Shown: positions 25,662-34,599, counted from the stretch's first letter. The stretch is 38,831 nucleotides of DNA from Clostridium sp. (GCF_017888565.1 NZ_JAGHFX010000016.1:1-38831), one strand, 5' to 3'. Notes: a model not told the origin generated them from the sequence alone. Numbers and translations: made by a program.

Positions 25662-25699
25662 TAAATAAAAAGCTAGAAATTAATTAAAATTTCTAGCTT
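25662..25699 (-). terminator. terminator of perR
   Basis: 11-bp stem AAGCTAGAAAT/ATTTCTAGCTT, followed on the minus strand by TTTTTATTTATT. It lies 6 bases after the perR stop. Confidence 0.85.
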
Positions 25700-25705
25700 A
25701 ATCAT

Positions 25706-26113
25706 TTATTGACAATCTTTACATAATCCGTAAAAAAATATTCTATTTGATAGAACTTTATATTCTGAGCACTCCTCAGCAGTACGATTAAGAGTCGTAA
25801 ATGATATATTTTCCAAATCAGTTACCTTACTACAGTTGATACATTGAATATGAGCATGTTCATGTGAATTAGCATCATATCTAAAATTGCCTTCTCCAAC
25901 ATTAATTTCTTGAACTAATTTAACTTCTACTAAAGTCTTTAATGCTTTATAAACTGTAGCTAAACTCATAGTAGGATACTCAGGTTGAAGTGCTTTGTAT
26001 ATAATTTCTGCAGAAGGATGTTCATTTGTACTCATTAAATATTTATAAACTGCTAATCTTTGAGGAGTAAGTTTTAGTTTCTTTTCTCTGAAGATAGAAG
26101 TTATATTCTCCAT
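25706..26113 (-). CDS. perR: peroxide-responsive Fur-family repressor PerR
   Basis: 135 residues. Metal-dependent repressor of oxidative-stress genes that loses DNA binding after peroxide oxidises a histidine ligand. The residues fit Bacillus PerR with a constant offset of five. Regulatory metal ligands are H32, D80, H86, H88 and D99, and the structural zinc site is C91/C94 and C131/C134. The Asp at 80 (Glu in many Fur proteins) supports PerR over Fur or Zur. The helix-turn-helix contains MSLATVYKALKTL. A PerR homologue lies near the lon cluster in other clostridia, as I recall for C. acetobutylicum. Confidence 0.88.
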   Translation of the reverse strand: MENITSIFREKKLKLTPQRLAVYKYLMSTNEHPSAEIIYKALQPEYPTMSLATVYKALKTLVEVKLVQEINVGEGNFRYDANSHEHAHIQCINCSKVTDLENISFTTLNRTAEECSEYKVLSNRIFFYGLCKDCQ

Positions 26114-26143
26114 AATACACCATCCTTTTTTATTGTTAATGTA

Positions 26144-26172
26144 ATTATATAATATAAGATATTAAGTGTCAA
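26144..26172 (-). promoter_or_regulatory. consensus sigma-A promoter of perR with possible Per box
   Basis: On the minus strand, -35 TTGACA (26167-26172), 17-base spacer, -10 TATAAT (26144-26149). The spacer end and -10 read TTATATTATATAATTA, a loose match to the PerR box TTATAATNATTATAA, suggesting autoregulation. Confidence 0.75.
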
Positions 26173-26299
26173 TATATGTTTTTTAGCAATTAATAGTAAA
26201 GAATAATTAATATTAATTGGCAAAGTTTTCTCGTTATGTACTAAAATTTCCTTATTACTCTTGTATTTATAAATTTGATATGATAATATAACAATAAGG

Positions 26300-26317
26300 T
26301 TGTTAATAAATTAACAA
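26300..26317. promoter_or_regulatory. dyad TTGTTAAT-AA-ATTAACAA
   Basis: Exact 8-bp inverted repeat with a 2-base centre in the 307-base gap between perR and the gene at 26421. It is a candidate operator. Nothing else is recognisable in 26173-26299. Confidence 0.35.
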
Positions 26318-26420
26318 TTGCATAAAGTGTAAATTATTTATGTTTATAAAATAATAATATCATAAAAATTAGCAATAATATATAATAAAGATAAAATTAT
26401 ATTTATAAGGAGGAAATAAA

Positions 26421-26753
26421 ATGGCAAAATATAAGGTTGGAGACGAATTGATTGAAATAACTGATCCTTCAGAGGAGAAAGTAAGATTAAGAGAATTAAC
26501 ACAACTTACTACAGATGGTGATTATGCGCAAATATCATGGGGATTAAAGATAATTAAAGTGGAATATGAAAAACCATATGTAACTTTAACATATAGAAAT
26601 GTAGATGGCGAAATAAATAAAGTATTTGCTGAATGTAGGGATATAGAAAATTTTGACCAAGAAAAAGTTTTAGAAAAAGCACTTCTTAAAGCATTTACTA
26701 ATGAAATAATAAATATATCAGTGGTTAAGAATAGTAGTCATTGTAAAAGATAA
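26421..26753 (+). CDS. small uncharacterised soluble protein
   Basis: 110 residues with no signal or membrane segment. The N-terminal part, MAKYKVGDELIEITDPSEEK, is followed by VRLRELTQLTTDGDYAQISW and a beta-rich centre (IIKVEYEKPYVTLTYRNVDG). A helical C-terminal region (EKVLEKALLKAFTNEI) is followed by HCKR. Optimal AAGGAGG site. I do not recognise the family. It is a single-gene unit between the perR promoter region and a strong terminator. Confidence 0.75.
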   Translation: MAKYKVGDELIEITDPSEEKVRLRELTQLTTDGDYAQISWGLKIIKVEYEKPYVTLTYRNVDGEINKVFAECRDIENFDQEKVLEKALLKAFTNEIINISVVKNSSHCKR

Positions 26754-26782
26754 GATAATTAATGGTTTAAATATACTATTAT

Positions 26783-26838
26783 AGATATGGAAAGATGTGT
26801 AGAATATAAGCACTAATTCCATATCTTTTTACTTTTTT
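26783..26838 (+). terminator. terminator
   Basis: 10-bp stem AGATATGGAA/TTCCATATCT with a 24-base loop, followed by T5-AC-T6. Confidence 0.75.
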
Positions 26839-26916
26839 GTTAAATTTACTTAATTTATTTTAAATTGCATATTATTAGTATATAATAATTATAAATTAAT
26901 AATAGAGGATGAGAAA

Positions 26917-28122
26917 ATGGATATTTTTATAGCTAGGCAAGGAATATATAATAAAGAAGAAAAAGTAGTAGCTTATGAATTACTTTATAGGAATTCTTTA
27001 AAAAATAATTTCAATGATAGTATTGAAGATGAGGAGGCTACATATAAAGTAATAGATAATATATCATCTTTTGGTTTAGATATATTAACTGATAATAAAC
27101 CAGCTTTTGTTAATTTTTCAGAAAAGTTAATAAAGAAGAATATTGCAACATTATTACCAAAAGAAAGAGTAGTAATAGAGATACTTGAAAGTGTTAATCC
27201 ATCAGAAGATGTAATTAATCAATTATCTTATTTAAAAGAATTAGGGTATTATATAGCTATAGATGATGTAGTTGATATAGATGATATTATAAATTTTATT
27301 GGTGTTATAGATATAGTAAAAATTGATTTTCTTCTTTCATCTAAGGAATCTAGAAGAAGAATTGCACAAATTTGTAAAAAGTTTAAAATCAAAATGCTAG
27401 CTGAAAAAATAGAAACATTAGAGGATTTGGAAGAAGCAAAAAAACTTGAATATGATTATTTTCAAGGATTTTATTATAGTAAGCCATCTATATTCTTAGG
27501 AAAAGATATGGCAATAAAGAATACGAGTATTTTTACACTTTTGGTAGAATTAATAAGAGAAGATTATGATATAGATAAAGTTGAGTATACAATGAAGACA
27601 GATATTGCTTTAACATATAAATTCTTACGATTTATAAATTCATCTTATTTTAGCTTTCTTCAAGAAGTTAAATCTATAAAGCAAGCGATAATGTTAATTG
27701 GAAGAGAAGAACTTAGAAAGTGGTTATCAATATTATCAGTTGTAGAAATATCATCTGGTAAAAGTGATGAGTATGCTAAGAATATAGTAATAAGAGCTAA
27801 ATTCTGTGAAGAAATATCTAAGATACTATGCTACAATGATTTATCATCAGCTTTTATGGTTGGATTGTTTTCAAATTTGCATTTAATGATGGAGAAAGAT
27901 ATTAATTATGTTGTTGAAAACCTACCTGTTAATATAGAAATCAAGAAGGCTTTAATTGGAGAGAAAAATATTTTAAGGGATATTTTGGAGTTAGCTCTAG
28001 CTTACGAAGTACTTGATAATAAAAAAATAGAGGAGCAATGTACTAATTTAAAAATAGATTATGGAGTATTAGTTGATGTATATTATAGCGCTATTGAGTG
28101 GTGTAAAAATATAGGGAATTAA
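26917..28122 (+). CDS. EAL-HDOD signalling protein (YuxH type)
   Basis: 401 residues. The N-terminal EAL-type domain (about 1-195) belongs to the cyclic-di-GMP phosphodiesterase fold. The signature reads AYELLYR instead of EAL. VNFSEKL, IEILE, AIDD, KIDF, AEKIET and YFQGFYYSKP are recognisable, but DDFG is replaced by DDVV, so activity is doubtful. The C-terminal HDOD domain (about 200-395) lacks the catalytic HD residues, as usual. Such proteins act as adaptors in motility, surface or sporulation signalling. It is monocistronic. GAGGATGAG precedes the ATG with normal spacing. Confidence 0.88.
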   Translation: MDIFIARQGIYNKEEKVVAYELLYRNSLKNNFNDSIEDEEATYKVIDNISSFGLDILTDNKPAFVNFSEKLIKKNIATLLPKERVVIEILESVNPSEDVINQLSYLKELGYYIAIDDVVDIDDIINFIGVIDIVKIDFLLSSKESRRRIAQICKKFKIKMLAEKIETLEDLEEAKKLEYDYFQGFYYSKPSIFLGKDMAIKNTSIFTLLVELIREDYDIDKVEYTMKTDIALTYKFLRFINSSYFSFLQEVKSIKQAIMLIGREELRKWLSILSVVEISSGKSDEYAKNIVIRAKFCEEISKILCYNDLSSAFMVGLFSNLHLMMEKDINYVVENLPVNIEIKKALIGEKNILRDILELALAYEVLDNKKIEEQCTNLKIDYGVLVDVYYSAIEWCKNIGN

Positions 28123-28238
28123 GTCGATATTTATTTTTCAAAAATGGATATAAAATACTTTATTTTAGCAAAAAGATATAATATAATATAAGAAAATTGT
28201 GATTTCGTTTTCACATTTTAGGTATTGGGGGGAGAAGT

Positions 28239-28460
28239 ATGAGTAAGTGTCCGTTTTGGTCAAACAATAAAGAAAAAATAAGTTGTTATAATACATGTCC
28301 TATGTATCCTAAAAATAATGAAGCTGATATTTGTCCATTTAAGGAGTTTTTATCTTCAAATAACAAAGCGAAATTTGCTGATAATATGGATGAAGACTTA
28401 TTTTATTCACAAGATAGGTATTTAAATTATAATATGGATGATAAAGTTATTAATTATTAA
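28239..28460 (+). CDS. 73-residue four-cysteine mini-protein
   Basis: Starts MSKCPFWSNNKEKISCYNTC, followed by PMYPKNNEADICPF. Four cysteines (4, 16, 20, 32), two of them in CPF motifs, suggest a small zinc site. The second half is acidic and Tyr/Asn-rich, without cysteines. A strong GGGGGGAG site precedes the ATG. A TGTGA/TCACA hairpin (about 28197-28217) lies in the leader. Short clostridial proteins of this type are conserved but unassigned. It has its own terminator shared with the convergent pncB gene. Confidence 0.75.
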   Translation: MSKCPFWSNNKEKISCYNTCPMYPKNNEADICPFKEFLSSNNKAKFADNMDEDLFYSQDRYLNYNMDDKVINY

Positions 28461-28467
28461 AATAAAT

Positions 28468-28496
28468 AAAAAAGAGTGATTAAATCACTCTTTTTT
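28468..28496. terminator. bidirectional terminator overlapping the pncB stop codon
   Basis: 13-bp stem AAAAAAGAGTGAT/ATCACTCTTTTTT with loop TAA. It serves the mini-protein gene (+), and on the minus strand it includes the pncB stop codon. Confidence 0.9.
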
Positions 28497-29961
28497 ATTT
28501 TATGCACTTATGAAGTAAATCTTGCTTTAGCGTCCACAGATCTTGTGATAAATCTACATAATAATTGTGAGGATTTTCAAATCTTAATATTTCAGGCCAC
28601 ATTTTTAAGCTTTCATTCTTTGAAAATTCCTTTATTTCTAAAACTGATGGGCTTTCATAAACTTGAGTACCTTTATCAAATATTTTTACCATTAAATCTT
28701 TAACGTAAAAATTAGTAACAGTTTTTCTTTTCCATGTTTCAATAGGATGGAATATTTCAAGTGGCTTTGATTCATCAATAACTTCATGATTTAAAGCTAT
28801 TACATCAGCTATTGCATTATGAGTTTCATTGTCATAAATTCTATATATTTTTTTAAAGCCTGGATTGGTAATTTTCTCAGTGTTTTCACTTATCTTTATT
28901 TTAGGGATAATCTGATTATTATTTTCTACAGCCACAAGCTTGTATACGCCCCCAAAAACAGGTTCTGACTTAGCGGTAATTAATCTTTCTCCAACACCAA
29001 ATGAATCTATGCAAGCACCTTGATTTAATACATCTCTTATTATGTGCTCATCTAAGGAGTTAGACACTATTATATTACAATCTGGGTATCCAGCAGCATC
29101 TAAAGCCTTTCTACATTTTTTAGTTAAATAAGTTATATCACCTGAGTCAATTCTAATTCCTTTAGGTCTTTTACCCATAGGTTTTAATATTTCATCGAAT
29201 ACTTTTATTGCATTTGGTAAACCAGATTTTAAGACGTTATAAGTGTCAATAAGAAGTGAGCAATTATCCGGATATACTTCAGCCCAAGATTTGAAAGCCT
29301 CGTATTCTGTATCAAATAATTGAACCCAACTATGAGCCATTGTTCCAACAGCAGGAACATCAAAATATTTATCAGCTATTGTACAAGCAGTTGAATCACA
29401 ACCTCCAATTATTGATGCTCTAGCACCATAAATTGCGCCATCATAGCCTTGTGCTCTACGAGAACCAAATTCCATAACTGTTCTTCCGGAAGCAGCTCTA
29501 CAAATTCTATTAGCTTTAGTAGCTATAAGTGTTTGGTGGTTTATAGTAAGTAATATCATTGTTTCAATAAATTGAGCTTGAACTACAGGTCCCCTAACTA
29601 TTACTAAGGGCTGGTTTGGGAAAACAAAGTTTCCTTCTGGTATTGCCCATACATCGCATTCAAATTTAAAATTTTTCAAGTAATTTAAAAACTCTTCAGA
29701 GAATATATTTTTACTTCTTAAATATTCTATATCAGATTGAGTAAAATTCAAGTTGTTTAGATATTGTATAAGCTGATCTACACCAGCCATTATACAGTAT
29801 CCACCACCATCTGGAACTCTTCTAAAATACATATCAAAATATGCAATTTTATTTTCGATTTCTTTAGTAAAATATCCATTTGCCATTGTTAGTTCATAAA
29901 AGTCTACTAACATAGTAAGATTACGTTCATTAGTAACATCAAATCTAATTAAGTTTTCCAT
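28495..29961 (-). CDS. pncB: nicotinate phosphoribosyltransferase
   Basis: 488 residues. It makes nicotinate mononucleotide from nicotinate and PRPP with ATP (EC 6.3.4.21), the entry of the NAD salvage pathway. Recognised regions are DFYELTMANGYF at the N-terminus, FGSRRAQG, VGTMAHSWV with the catalytic His, LLIDTYNVLKSG, GIRIDSGDI, NSLDEHII and FGVGERLI, all in canonical order. The length fits the long bacterial type. GGAG site upstream. Monocistronic, with a dyad in its upstream region that may be an operator. Confidence 0.95.
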   Translation of the reverse strand: MENLIRFDVTNERNLTMLVDFYELTMANGYFTKEIENKIAYFDMYFRRVPDGGGYCIMAGVDQLIQYLNNLNFTQSDIEYLRSKNIFSEEFLNYLKNFKFECDVWAIPEGNFVFPNQPLVIVRGPVVQAQFIETMILLTINHQTLIATKANRICRAASGRTVMEFGSRRAQGYDGAIYGARASIIGGCDSTACTIADKYFDVPAVGTMAHSWVQLFDTEYEAFKSWAEVYPDNCSLLIDTYNVLKSGLPNAIKVFDEILKPMGKRPKGIRIDSGDITYLTKKCRKALDAAGYPDCNIIVSNSLDEHIIRDVLNQGACIDSFGVGERLITAKSEPVFGGVYKLVAVENNNQIIPKIKISENTEKITNPGFKKIYRIYDNETHNAIADVIALNHEVIDESKPLEIFHPIETWKRKTVTNFYVKDLMVKIFDKGTQVYESPSVLEIKEFSKNESLKMWPEILRFENPHNYYVDLSQDLWTLKQDLLHKCIK

Positions 29962-30020
29962 GCTTTTCTCCTCTTATAAAGATATATATGGTTCAATTAA
30001 TAATTTACATAATTAAAGTT

Positions 30021-30050
30021 ATAAGTATATTAATTTTTGAATATACTTAT
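30021..30050. promoter_or_regulatory. 11-bp dyad upstream of pncB
   Basis: ATAAGTATATT (30021-30031) and AATATACTTAT (30040-30050) are exact inverted repeats with an 8-base spacer, about 60 bases before the pncB ATG. It overlaps AT-rich -10-like sequences on the minus strand. It may be an operator; it is not a known NAD-regulator box that I recognise. Confidence 0.4.
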
Positions 30051-30224
30051 TACGTAAAATTTGTGAAATTGAAAGCATATATATTATTTGATTTTTTATA
30101 TAAGTTACTAAGATAATAAACAATTTATAGACTGTAAATTATTTGAAGTCAAGTTAAATGTTAAATCTATGATTATAACTTATATACATTTAAAATAGTA
30201 GATGAATTTATCTGTAGAATACAT

Positions 30225-30246
30225 TACAATATATAAATATATTGTA
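30225..30246. promoter_or_regulatory. 10-bp dyad TACAATATAT-AA-ATATATTGTA upstream of the helicase
   Basis: Perfect inverted repeat about 80 bases before the helicase start, with a further half-site TACAATATA near 30265-30275. It is not a LexA box. With the dyad at 30021 it is the only structure in the 362-base gap between pncB and the helicase. Confidence 0.4.
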
Positions 30247-30323
30247 CATCTATACATAAATTATTACAATATAGTTATTTATAGCATGAAAAAGTCAATA
30301 ATAGTATATAAAAAGGAGCAGAT

Positions 30324-32315
30324 ATGAATATTAGTTTAGATAGATATCAAAAAGAAGCTGTTTATATAAAAGAGAAAAATGTACTAGTTGTTGCTGCACC
30401 AGGTTCAGGAAAAACTACAGTTATTATAAATAGAGTAAATTATTTAGTAAATGAGCTAAAAGTGAGATTAGGTAATATTATCATAATAACTTTTACGAGA
30501 GCAGCAGCTGATAATATGAGAAATAGATATAAAAATGTATTTAATAAAGAGATTGCGCCTTTTTTTGGAACATTTCATGGATTGTTTTATAAAATACTTT
30601 TAAGAGAGGGATTTAATATATCAATAATTGATGGAGGTATTTCTCATAGAATAATAAAATCTGTTTTAGCCAAGTATTCAGATGAAGTAAGTGAGGATAA
30701 AATAAAAGAGGCATTGAATAATATATCATTTTTTAAAACTTCTTTAAAAGATATAGAAGAATTTAAAACTACTATGGCAAAAGATATTTTTATTGAATGT
30801 TTACAGAAGTATGAGGAATATAAATCTAAAAATGGGCTTTGGGATTTTGATGATTTATCAATTAAGGTAATAAACTTATTAAGGGATAATCCTAATATAT
30901 TACTAAAATATAGAGAATTGTTTAAATATATTTTAGTAGATGAGTTTCAAGATTGCGATGAATTACAAATTCAGTTTTTAAAAATGATAAATCAGGAAAA
31001 TTCACTTTTTGCAGTTGGAGATGAGGATCAATGCATTTATAGTTTCAGAGGATCAAAACCAGAATATATGGTAAGATTTGATGAAATATTCCCAGAAGCT
31101 AAAAAGATATATCTTTCTATAAATTATAGAAGTAATGAAAATATAGTAGAAGTATCAAAAGAAGTAATAAAGAATAATAAGAGCAGAAATGATAAAGTTA
31201 TAAATTCATATAAGGACTCTATTGGTATAATAAAATTTACAACCCCTTATGATGAGAAAATTCAAGGGGATGAAATAGCATGTATAATTGAAAAATCTAT
31301 TGATAGTCTGAGTGATAATGCAGTTTTATATAGAACAAATATGGAAGCAAGGAGTATGATAGATACATTTACTCGTAGACGAATTCCATTTGTATTATTA
31401 GATAAAGGGTATAATTTTTTTGAGCACTTTATATGTAAGGATATACTTTCATATTTAAAGCTTTCAATAAACATAAAAGATAAGGAAAGTTTTTTATCAG
31501 TAATTAATAAGCCTTTTAGATATGTTAGTAAATCAAATTTAGAGTATATAAGAAATTCATTAGAAGATAAATCTCCATTTGATATATTAATAGATAAAAA
31601 AGATACTCCACCATATCAAGCTAAAAAGTTAGATGAGTTAAGAAGAGATATACTATATTTAAATAAACTTTCATTATCAGGTGCAATACAATATATAGTT
31701 TCAGGACTTGATTATATAGATTACTTAAAAGAGTATGGTGAAAGGTACAATCAAAGTATAGAAGAGCTTGAGGATATAATAGAAGAATTTAAAAGTGCAG
31801 CTGACGGTTTAAAAACTATAATAGAGTTATTGAGTCATGTTGAAAGAGTTAAAGAAAAAATAGAAGAAAGTAAAGCAGTACAAGAAGGAGTAATTCTAAG
31901 TACTATTCATGGTGTTAAGGGAATGGAGTTTAAAAATGTCTTTATAATAAATGCTACAGAAGAAACAATTCCACATAAATCATCCATGGATGAAAATATA
32001 GAAGAAGAAAGAAGATTATTTTATGTTGGAATAACTAGAGCAATAGATAATTTGTATATACTTTCTCCTAAGACTCAAAGAGGAAGGTTCAAAGATGTAT
32101 CTAGATTTGCATTAGAAGGTGGATTTAAAGATATAAATGCAAATGAAGATTACGGAATAAAAGTTAATGATATCATTCATCATAGAACCTATGGCGATGG
32201 AAAAGTTGTATCGATAGATAAAGATTCGATTAAAATTGATTTTGGTGATAATATTAGTAAAAGCTTCTCTCTTAAGGTATTAATTGAAAATAATCTTGTT
32301 ATAATAGTGAACTAA
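30324..32315 (+). CDS. UvrD/PcrA-family superfamily-1 DNA helicase
   Basis: 663 residues, 3'-5' SF1A helicase fold. Q-motif LDRYQKEAV, Walker A AAPGSGKT (24-31), motif Ia IITFTRAAADNM, FGTFHG, Walker B LVDEFQDCD (around 204-212), motif III AVGDEDQCIYSFRGS, motif IV NYRSN, motif V STIHGVKGMEFKNVFI, and motif VI EERRLFYVGITRA. A C-terminal Tudor-like segment (HHRTYGDGKVVSIDKDSIK, about 620-655) matches the RNA-polymerase-binding tail of PcrA. It is shorter than PcrA (about 740) in the 2B region, so it is probably a second paralogue, not the main PcrA. GGAG site. Confidence 0.9.
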   Translation: MNISLDRYQKEAVYIKEKNVLVVAAPGSGKTTVIINRVNYLVNELKVRLGNIIIITFTRAAADNMRNRYKNVFNKEIAPFFGTFHGLFYKILLREGFNISIIDGGISHRIIKSVLAKYSDEVSEDKIKEALNNISFFKTSLKDIEEFKTTMAKDIFIECLQKYEEYKSKNGLWDFDDLSIKVINLLRDNPNILLKYRELFKYILVDEFQDCDELQIQFLKMINQENSLFAVGDEDQCIYSFRGSKPEYMVRFDEIFPEAKKIYLSINYRSNENIVEVSKEVIKNNKSRNDKVINSYKDSIGIIKFTTPYDEKIQGDEIACIIEKSIDSLSDNAVLYRTNMEARSMIDTFTRRRIPFVLLDKGYNFFEHFICKDILSYLKLSINIKDKESFLSVINKPFRYVSKSNLEYIRNSLEDKSPFDILIDKKDTPPYQAKKLDELRRDILYLNKLSLSGAIQYIVSGLDYIDYLKEYGERYNQSIEELEDIIEEFKSAADGLKTIIELLSHVERVKEKIEESKAVQEGVILSTIHGVKGMEFKNVFIINATEETIPHKSSMDENIEEERRLFYVGITRAIDNLYILSPKTQRGRFKDVSRFALEGGFKDINANEDYGIKVNDIIHHRTYGDGKVVSIDKDSIKIDFGDNISKSFSLKVLIENNLVIIVN

Positions 32316-32335
32316 TAGTTCACTATTACTTTTTT
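32302..32335 (+). terminator. terminator overlapping the helicase stop codon
   Basis: 12-bp stem TAATAGTGAACT/AGTTCACTATTA with loop AAT, followed by a T6 run. Confidence 0.85.
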
Positions 32336-32378
32336 AGGATGTATAATCTTATTATGGTAATAAAAGGGGGATTTGTAA

Positions 32379-32540
32379 TTGGCTTATATTTTAGTAGGAG
32401 TATTATTATTTGTTATACTATATTTTGTTATAACATTTGCAGTAGAAAGTGGAGTTTACTATGCCTTAATAAAATTTGATAATGTTAGAAAAAAAGATGA
32501 TAGTATAAGAGGTAACAGTGATGAAAATTACTATAAATAA
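32379..32540 (+). CDS. 53-residue single-pass membrane peptide
   Basis: TTG start with an AAAGGGGG site 7 bases upstream. The protein starts MAYILVGVLLFVILYFVITF (one membrane helix, residues 3-21). It then has AVESGVYYALIKFDNVRKK and an acidic/polar tail ending SDENYYK. Clean initiation signal, continuous frame and position between the helicase terminator and the FtsA-like gene support a real gene. No recognised family. It may be expressed with the FtsA-like gene 34 bases downstream. Confidence 0.6.
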   Translation: MAYILVGVLLFVILYFVITFAVESGVYYALIKFDNVRKKDDSIRGNSDENYYK

Positions 32541-32574
32541 AGAGATTTAGTATATTAATATGAGGTGTTAGCAA

Positions 32575-34599
32575 ATGAATAATGTGAATTTAAAAGGTAT
32601 TAAATTTGCACTAGATGTAGGAACAAGATCTATTATTGGAAGCGTAGGAATAGTAGAAAATGATAAATTAAAAGTAATATGTGAAAGATATCTAGAACAT
32701 GAAGAAAGAGCCATGATAGATGGTCAAATTCATGATATAGACTTAGTAGCAAGATCAGTAAAAAAAATAGTAGATGATATGGAGTCAGAACTTGGAATAA
32801 AATTAGAAAAGGTGTCTATTGCTGCAGCGGGTAGATTTTTAAAGACTGTGAATTCAGAAGGAAAAATGGAGCTTAATTTTGAAGAGGAGATAACAAAGGC
32901 AGATATAAGAAACTTAGAGATGATTGCTCTAAAAGAGGCTGAGGATGAAATAAATAAAACTACAGATGGAAAATTATATTGTGTAGGTTACTCAGTAAAA
33001 AACTATTATTTAAATGGATTTGTTATATCTAATTTAATTGGGCATAAGGGTGAAAATGCATCTGTAGAAGTAATAGCAACTTTTTTACCACGCTCAGTAG
33101 TTGATTCGTTATATACTGTTATGAAAAAGGTTGGACTTAAAGTAAGTAACTTAACTTTAGAACCTATAGCTGCTATAGAAGCCGTTGTACCTAAAAACTT
33201 AAGACTTCTAAATATAGCTTTAGTAGATATTGGAGCGGGAACATCTGATATAGCTATAAGCTCTAAGGAAAGTATATCTTCATATGGAATGGTTCCACAG
33301 GCTGGCGACGAAGTAACAGAGGCTATAGTTCAAGAATGCTTAGTTGACTTTAATACAGCTGAATACATAAAAAGAAATTTAGATTTAAAGGAAGAGATAA
33401 CATATATAGATGTAATTGGATTTGAGAATACAATTACATCTGAAAATATAAAAAAGGCAATAAGACCAATAGTTAAAAAAATTGCTGAGGGAATTTCTGC
33501 AAAGATAATTGAACTTAACGGAAATAAGTCACCAAGTGCTTTGTTTTTGGTTGGGGGGGGAGCACATACACCTTGGATGATAGAAGAACTTAGTGAAAAG
33601 CTAAATATTCCAGTTCAAAGGATAGCAATAAAAGATAGAAAGTCTGTAGTTGAATGTATAAGTGATAATAACTTAGGATCAGCAGGAGTAACAGTGCTTG
33701 GAATTGCCCTTATATCATTAAAAAATGGAGAAAAAGACTTTATAGATGTTATATTAAATGGAACTCCTGTAAGTATGTTTAATTCTCATAATCATACTAT
33801 TATGGATGTTATTATACAGGCAGGTATAAATCCAAGTATGCTTATTGGAAAGAATGGCAAGAATTTGAGATATAAATTGAATGGTGTTAAACGAATAGCT
33901 TTTGGAGAGAAAGGAAAAAATCCTATAATAAGGCTTAATGATAAAATAGGAAGTATTGATAAGAATGTTAAGGATGGAGATATAATAGAGATATCATATT
34001 CGGTATTTGGAAAAGATGCAAGACCTAAAGTAATTGACCAAATAAAAGAATTTAATAGTATTAGCATATATATAAATGATGAGTTAATAAATTTAGAGCC
34101 AATCATTGTTGTTAATAATGAAATTAAAAGCATAGACTATTATATAGAAGAAAATGATGATATAAATATAATATTTCCTAAATCAATTAAAGATATAAAG
34201 GAATATATAATAAAAGAAGATGTTTCATTAGAAAAAAATGGAGTGCAATTATTAGAAGATTATATAATTAGCGAAGGGGACAAATTAATATCTTATAGAA
34301 ATATAAGTTTTAAAGATATGCCAAAAGATGAAATTAATAAAGGTGAATATAAAGAAGAAGTTCAAGTGAGTGGCAATAAAAAAAACTTAGGTAGTAATAC
34401 TGAAATACAAGTAACATTTAATGATAAGTTAATAACACTTAGTGGACAAAAAGATTATATCATTGTTGATATATTTAATTATGTAGATTTTGATTTAAAA
34501 GAAGCAAAGGGAATAATTAATTTGTTACTTAACGGGAATAAAGTGGGATATACAGAAAAGTTGAAAAATGGGGATAATATTCAAGTTTTTTGGAGCTAA
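32575..34599 (+). CDS. FtsA-like actin-fold ATPase with long C-terminal beta-grasp-like extension
   Basis: 674 residues; classical FtsA is about 410. The first 385 or so form an FtsA/PilM-type actin fold: phosphate-1 loop ALDVGTRSIIGSV (12-24), an SHS2 insert typical of FtsA, phosphate-2 LVDIGAGTSDIAI, and the adenosine motif LFLVGGGAHTPWM. From residue 389 the protein continues in three related segments (about 389-475, 495-580 and 608-674). Segments 1 and 3 end in KDGDIIEIS and KNGDNIQVFW, the hallmark end of ThiS/ubiquitin-like beta-grasp folds. There is no amphipathic C-terminal helix like that of FtsA. It probably scaffolds a membrane or envelope complex. GAGGTG site. Confidence 0.75.
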   Translation: MNNVNLKGIKFALDVGTRSIIGSVGIVENDKLKVICERYLEHEERAMIDGQIHDIDLVARSVKKIVDDMESELGIKLEKVSIAAAGRFLKTVNSEGKMELNFEEEITKADIRNLEMIALKEAEDEINKTTDGKLYCVGYSVKNYYLNGFVISNLIGHKGENASVEVIATFLPRSVVDSLYTVMKKVGLKVSNLTLEPIAAIEAVVPKNLRLLNIALVDIGAGTSDIAISSKESISSYGMVPQAGDEVTEAIVQECLVDFNTAEYIKRNLDLKEEITYIDVIGFENTITSENIKKAIRPIVKKIAEGISAKIIELNGNKSPSALFLVGGGAHTPWMIEELSEKLNIPVQRIAIKDRKSVVECISDNNLGSAGVTVLGIALISLKNGEKDFIDVILNGTPVSMFNSHNHTIMDVIIQAGINPSMLIGKNGKNLRYKLNGVKRIAFGEKGKNPIIRLNDKIGSIDKNVKDGDIIEISYSVFGKDARPKVIDQIKEFNSISIYINDELINLEPIIVVNNEIKSIDYYIEENDDINIIFPKSIKDIKEYIIKEDVSLEKNGVQLLEDYIISEGDKLISYRNISFKDMPKDEINKGEYKEEVQVSGNKKNLGSNTEIQVTFNDKLITLSGQKDYIIVDIFNYVDFDLKEAKGIINLLLNGNKVGYTEKLKNGDNIQVFWS

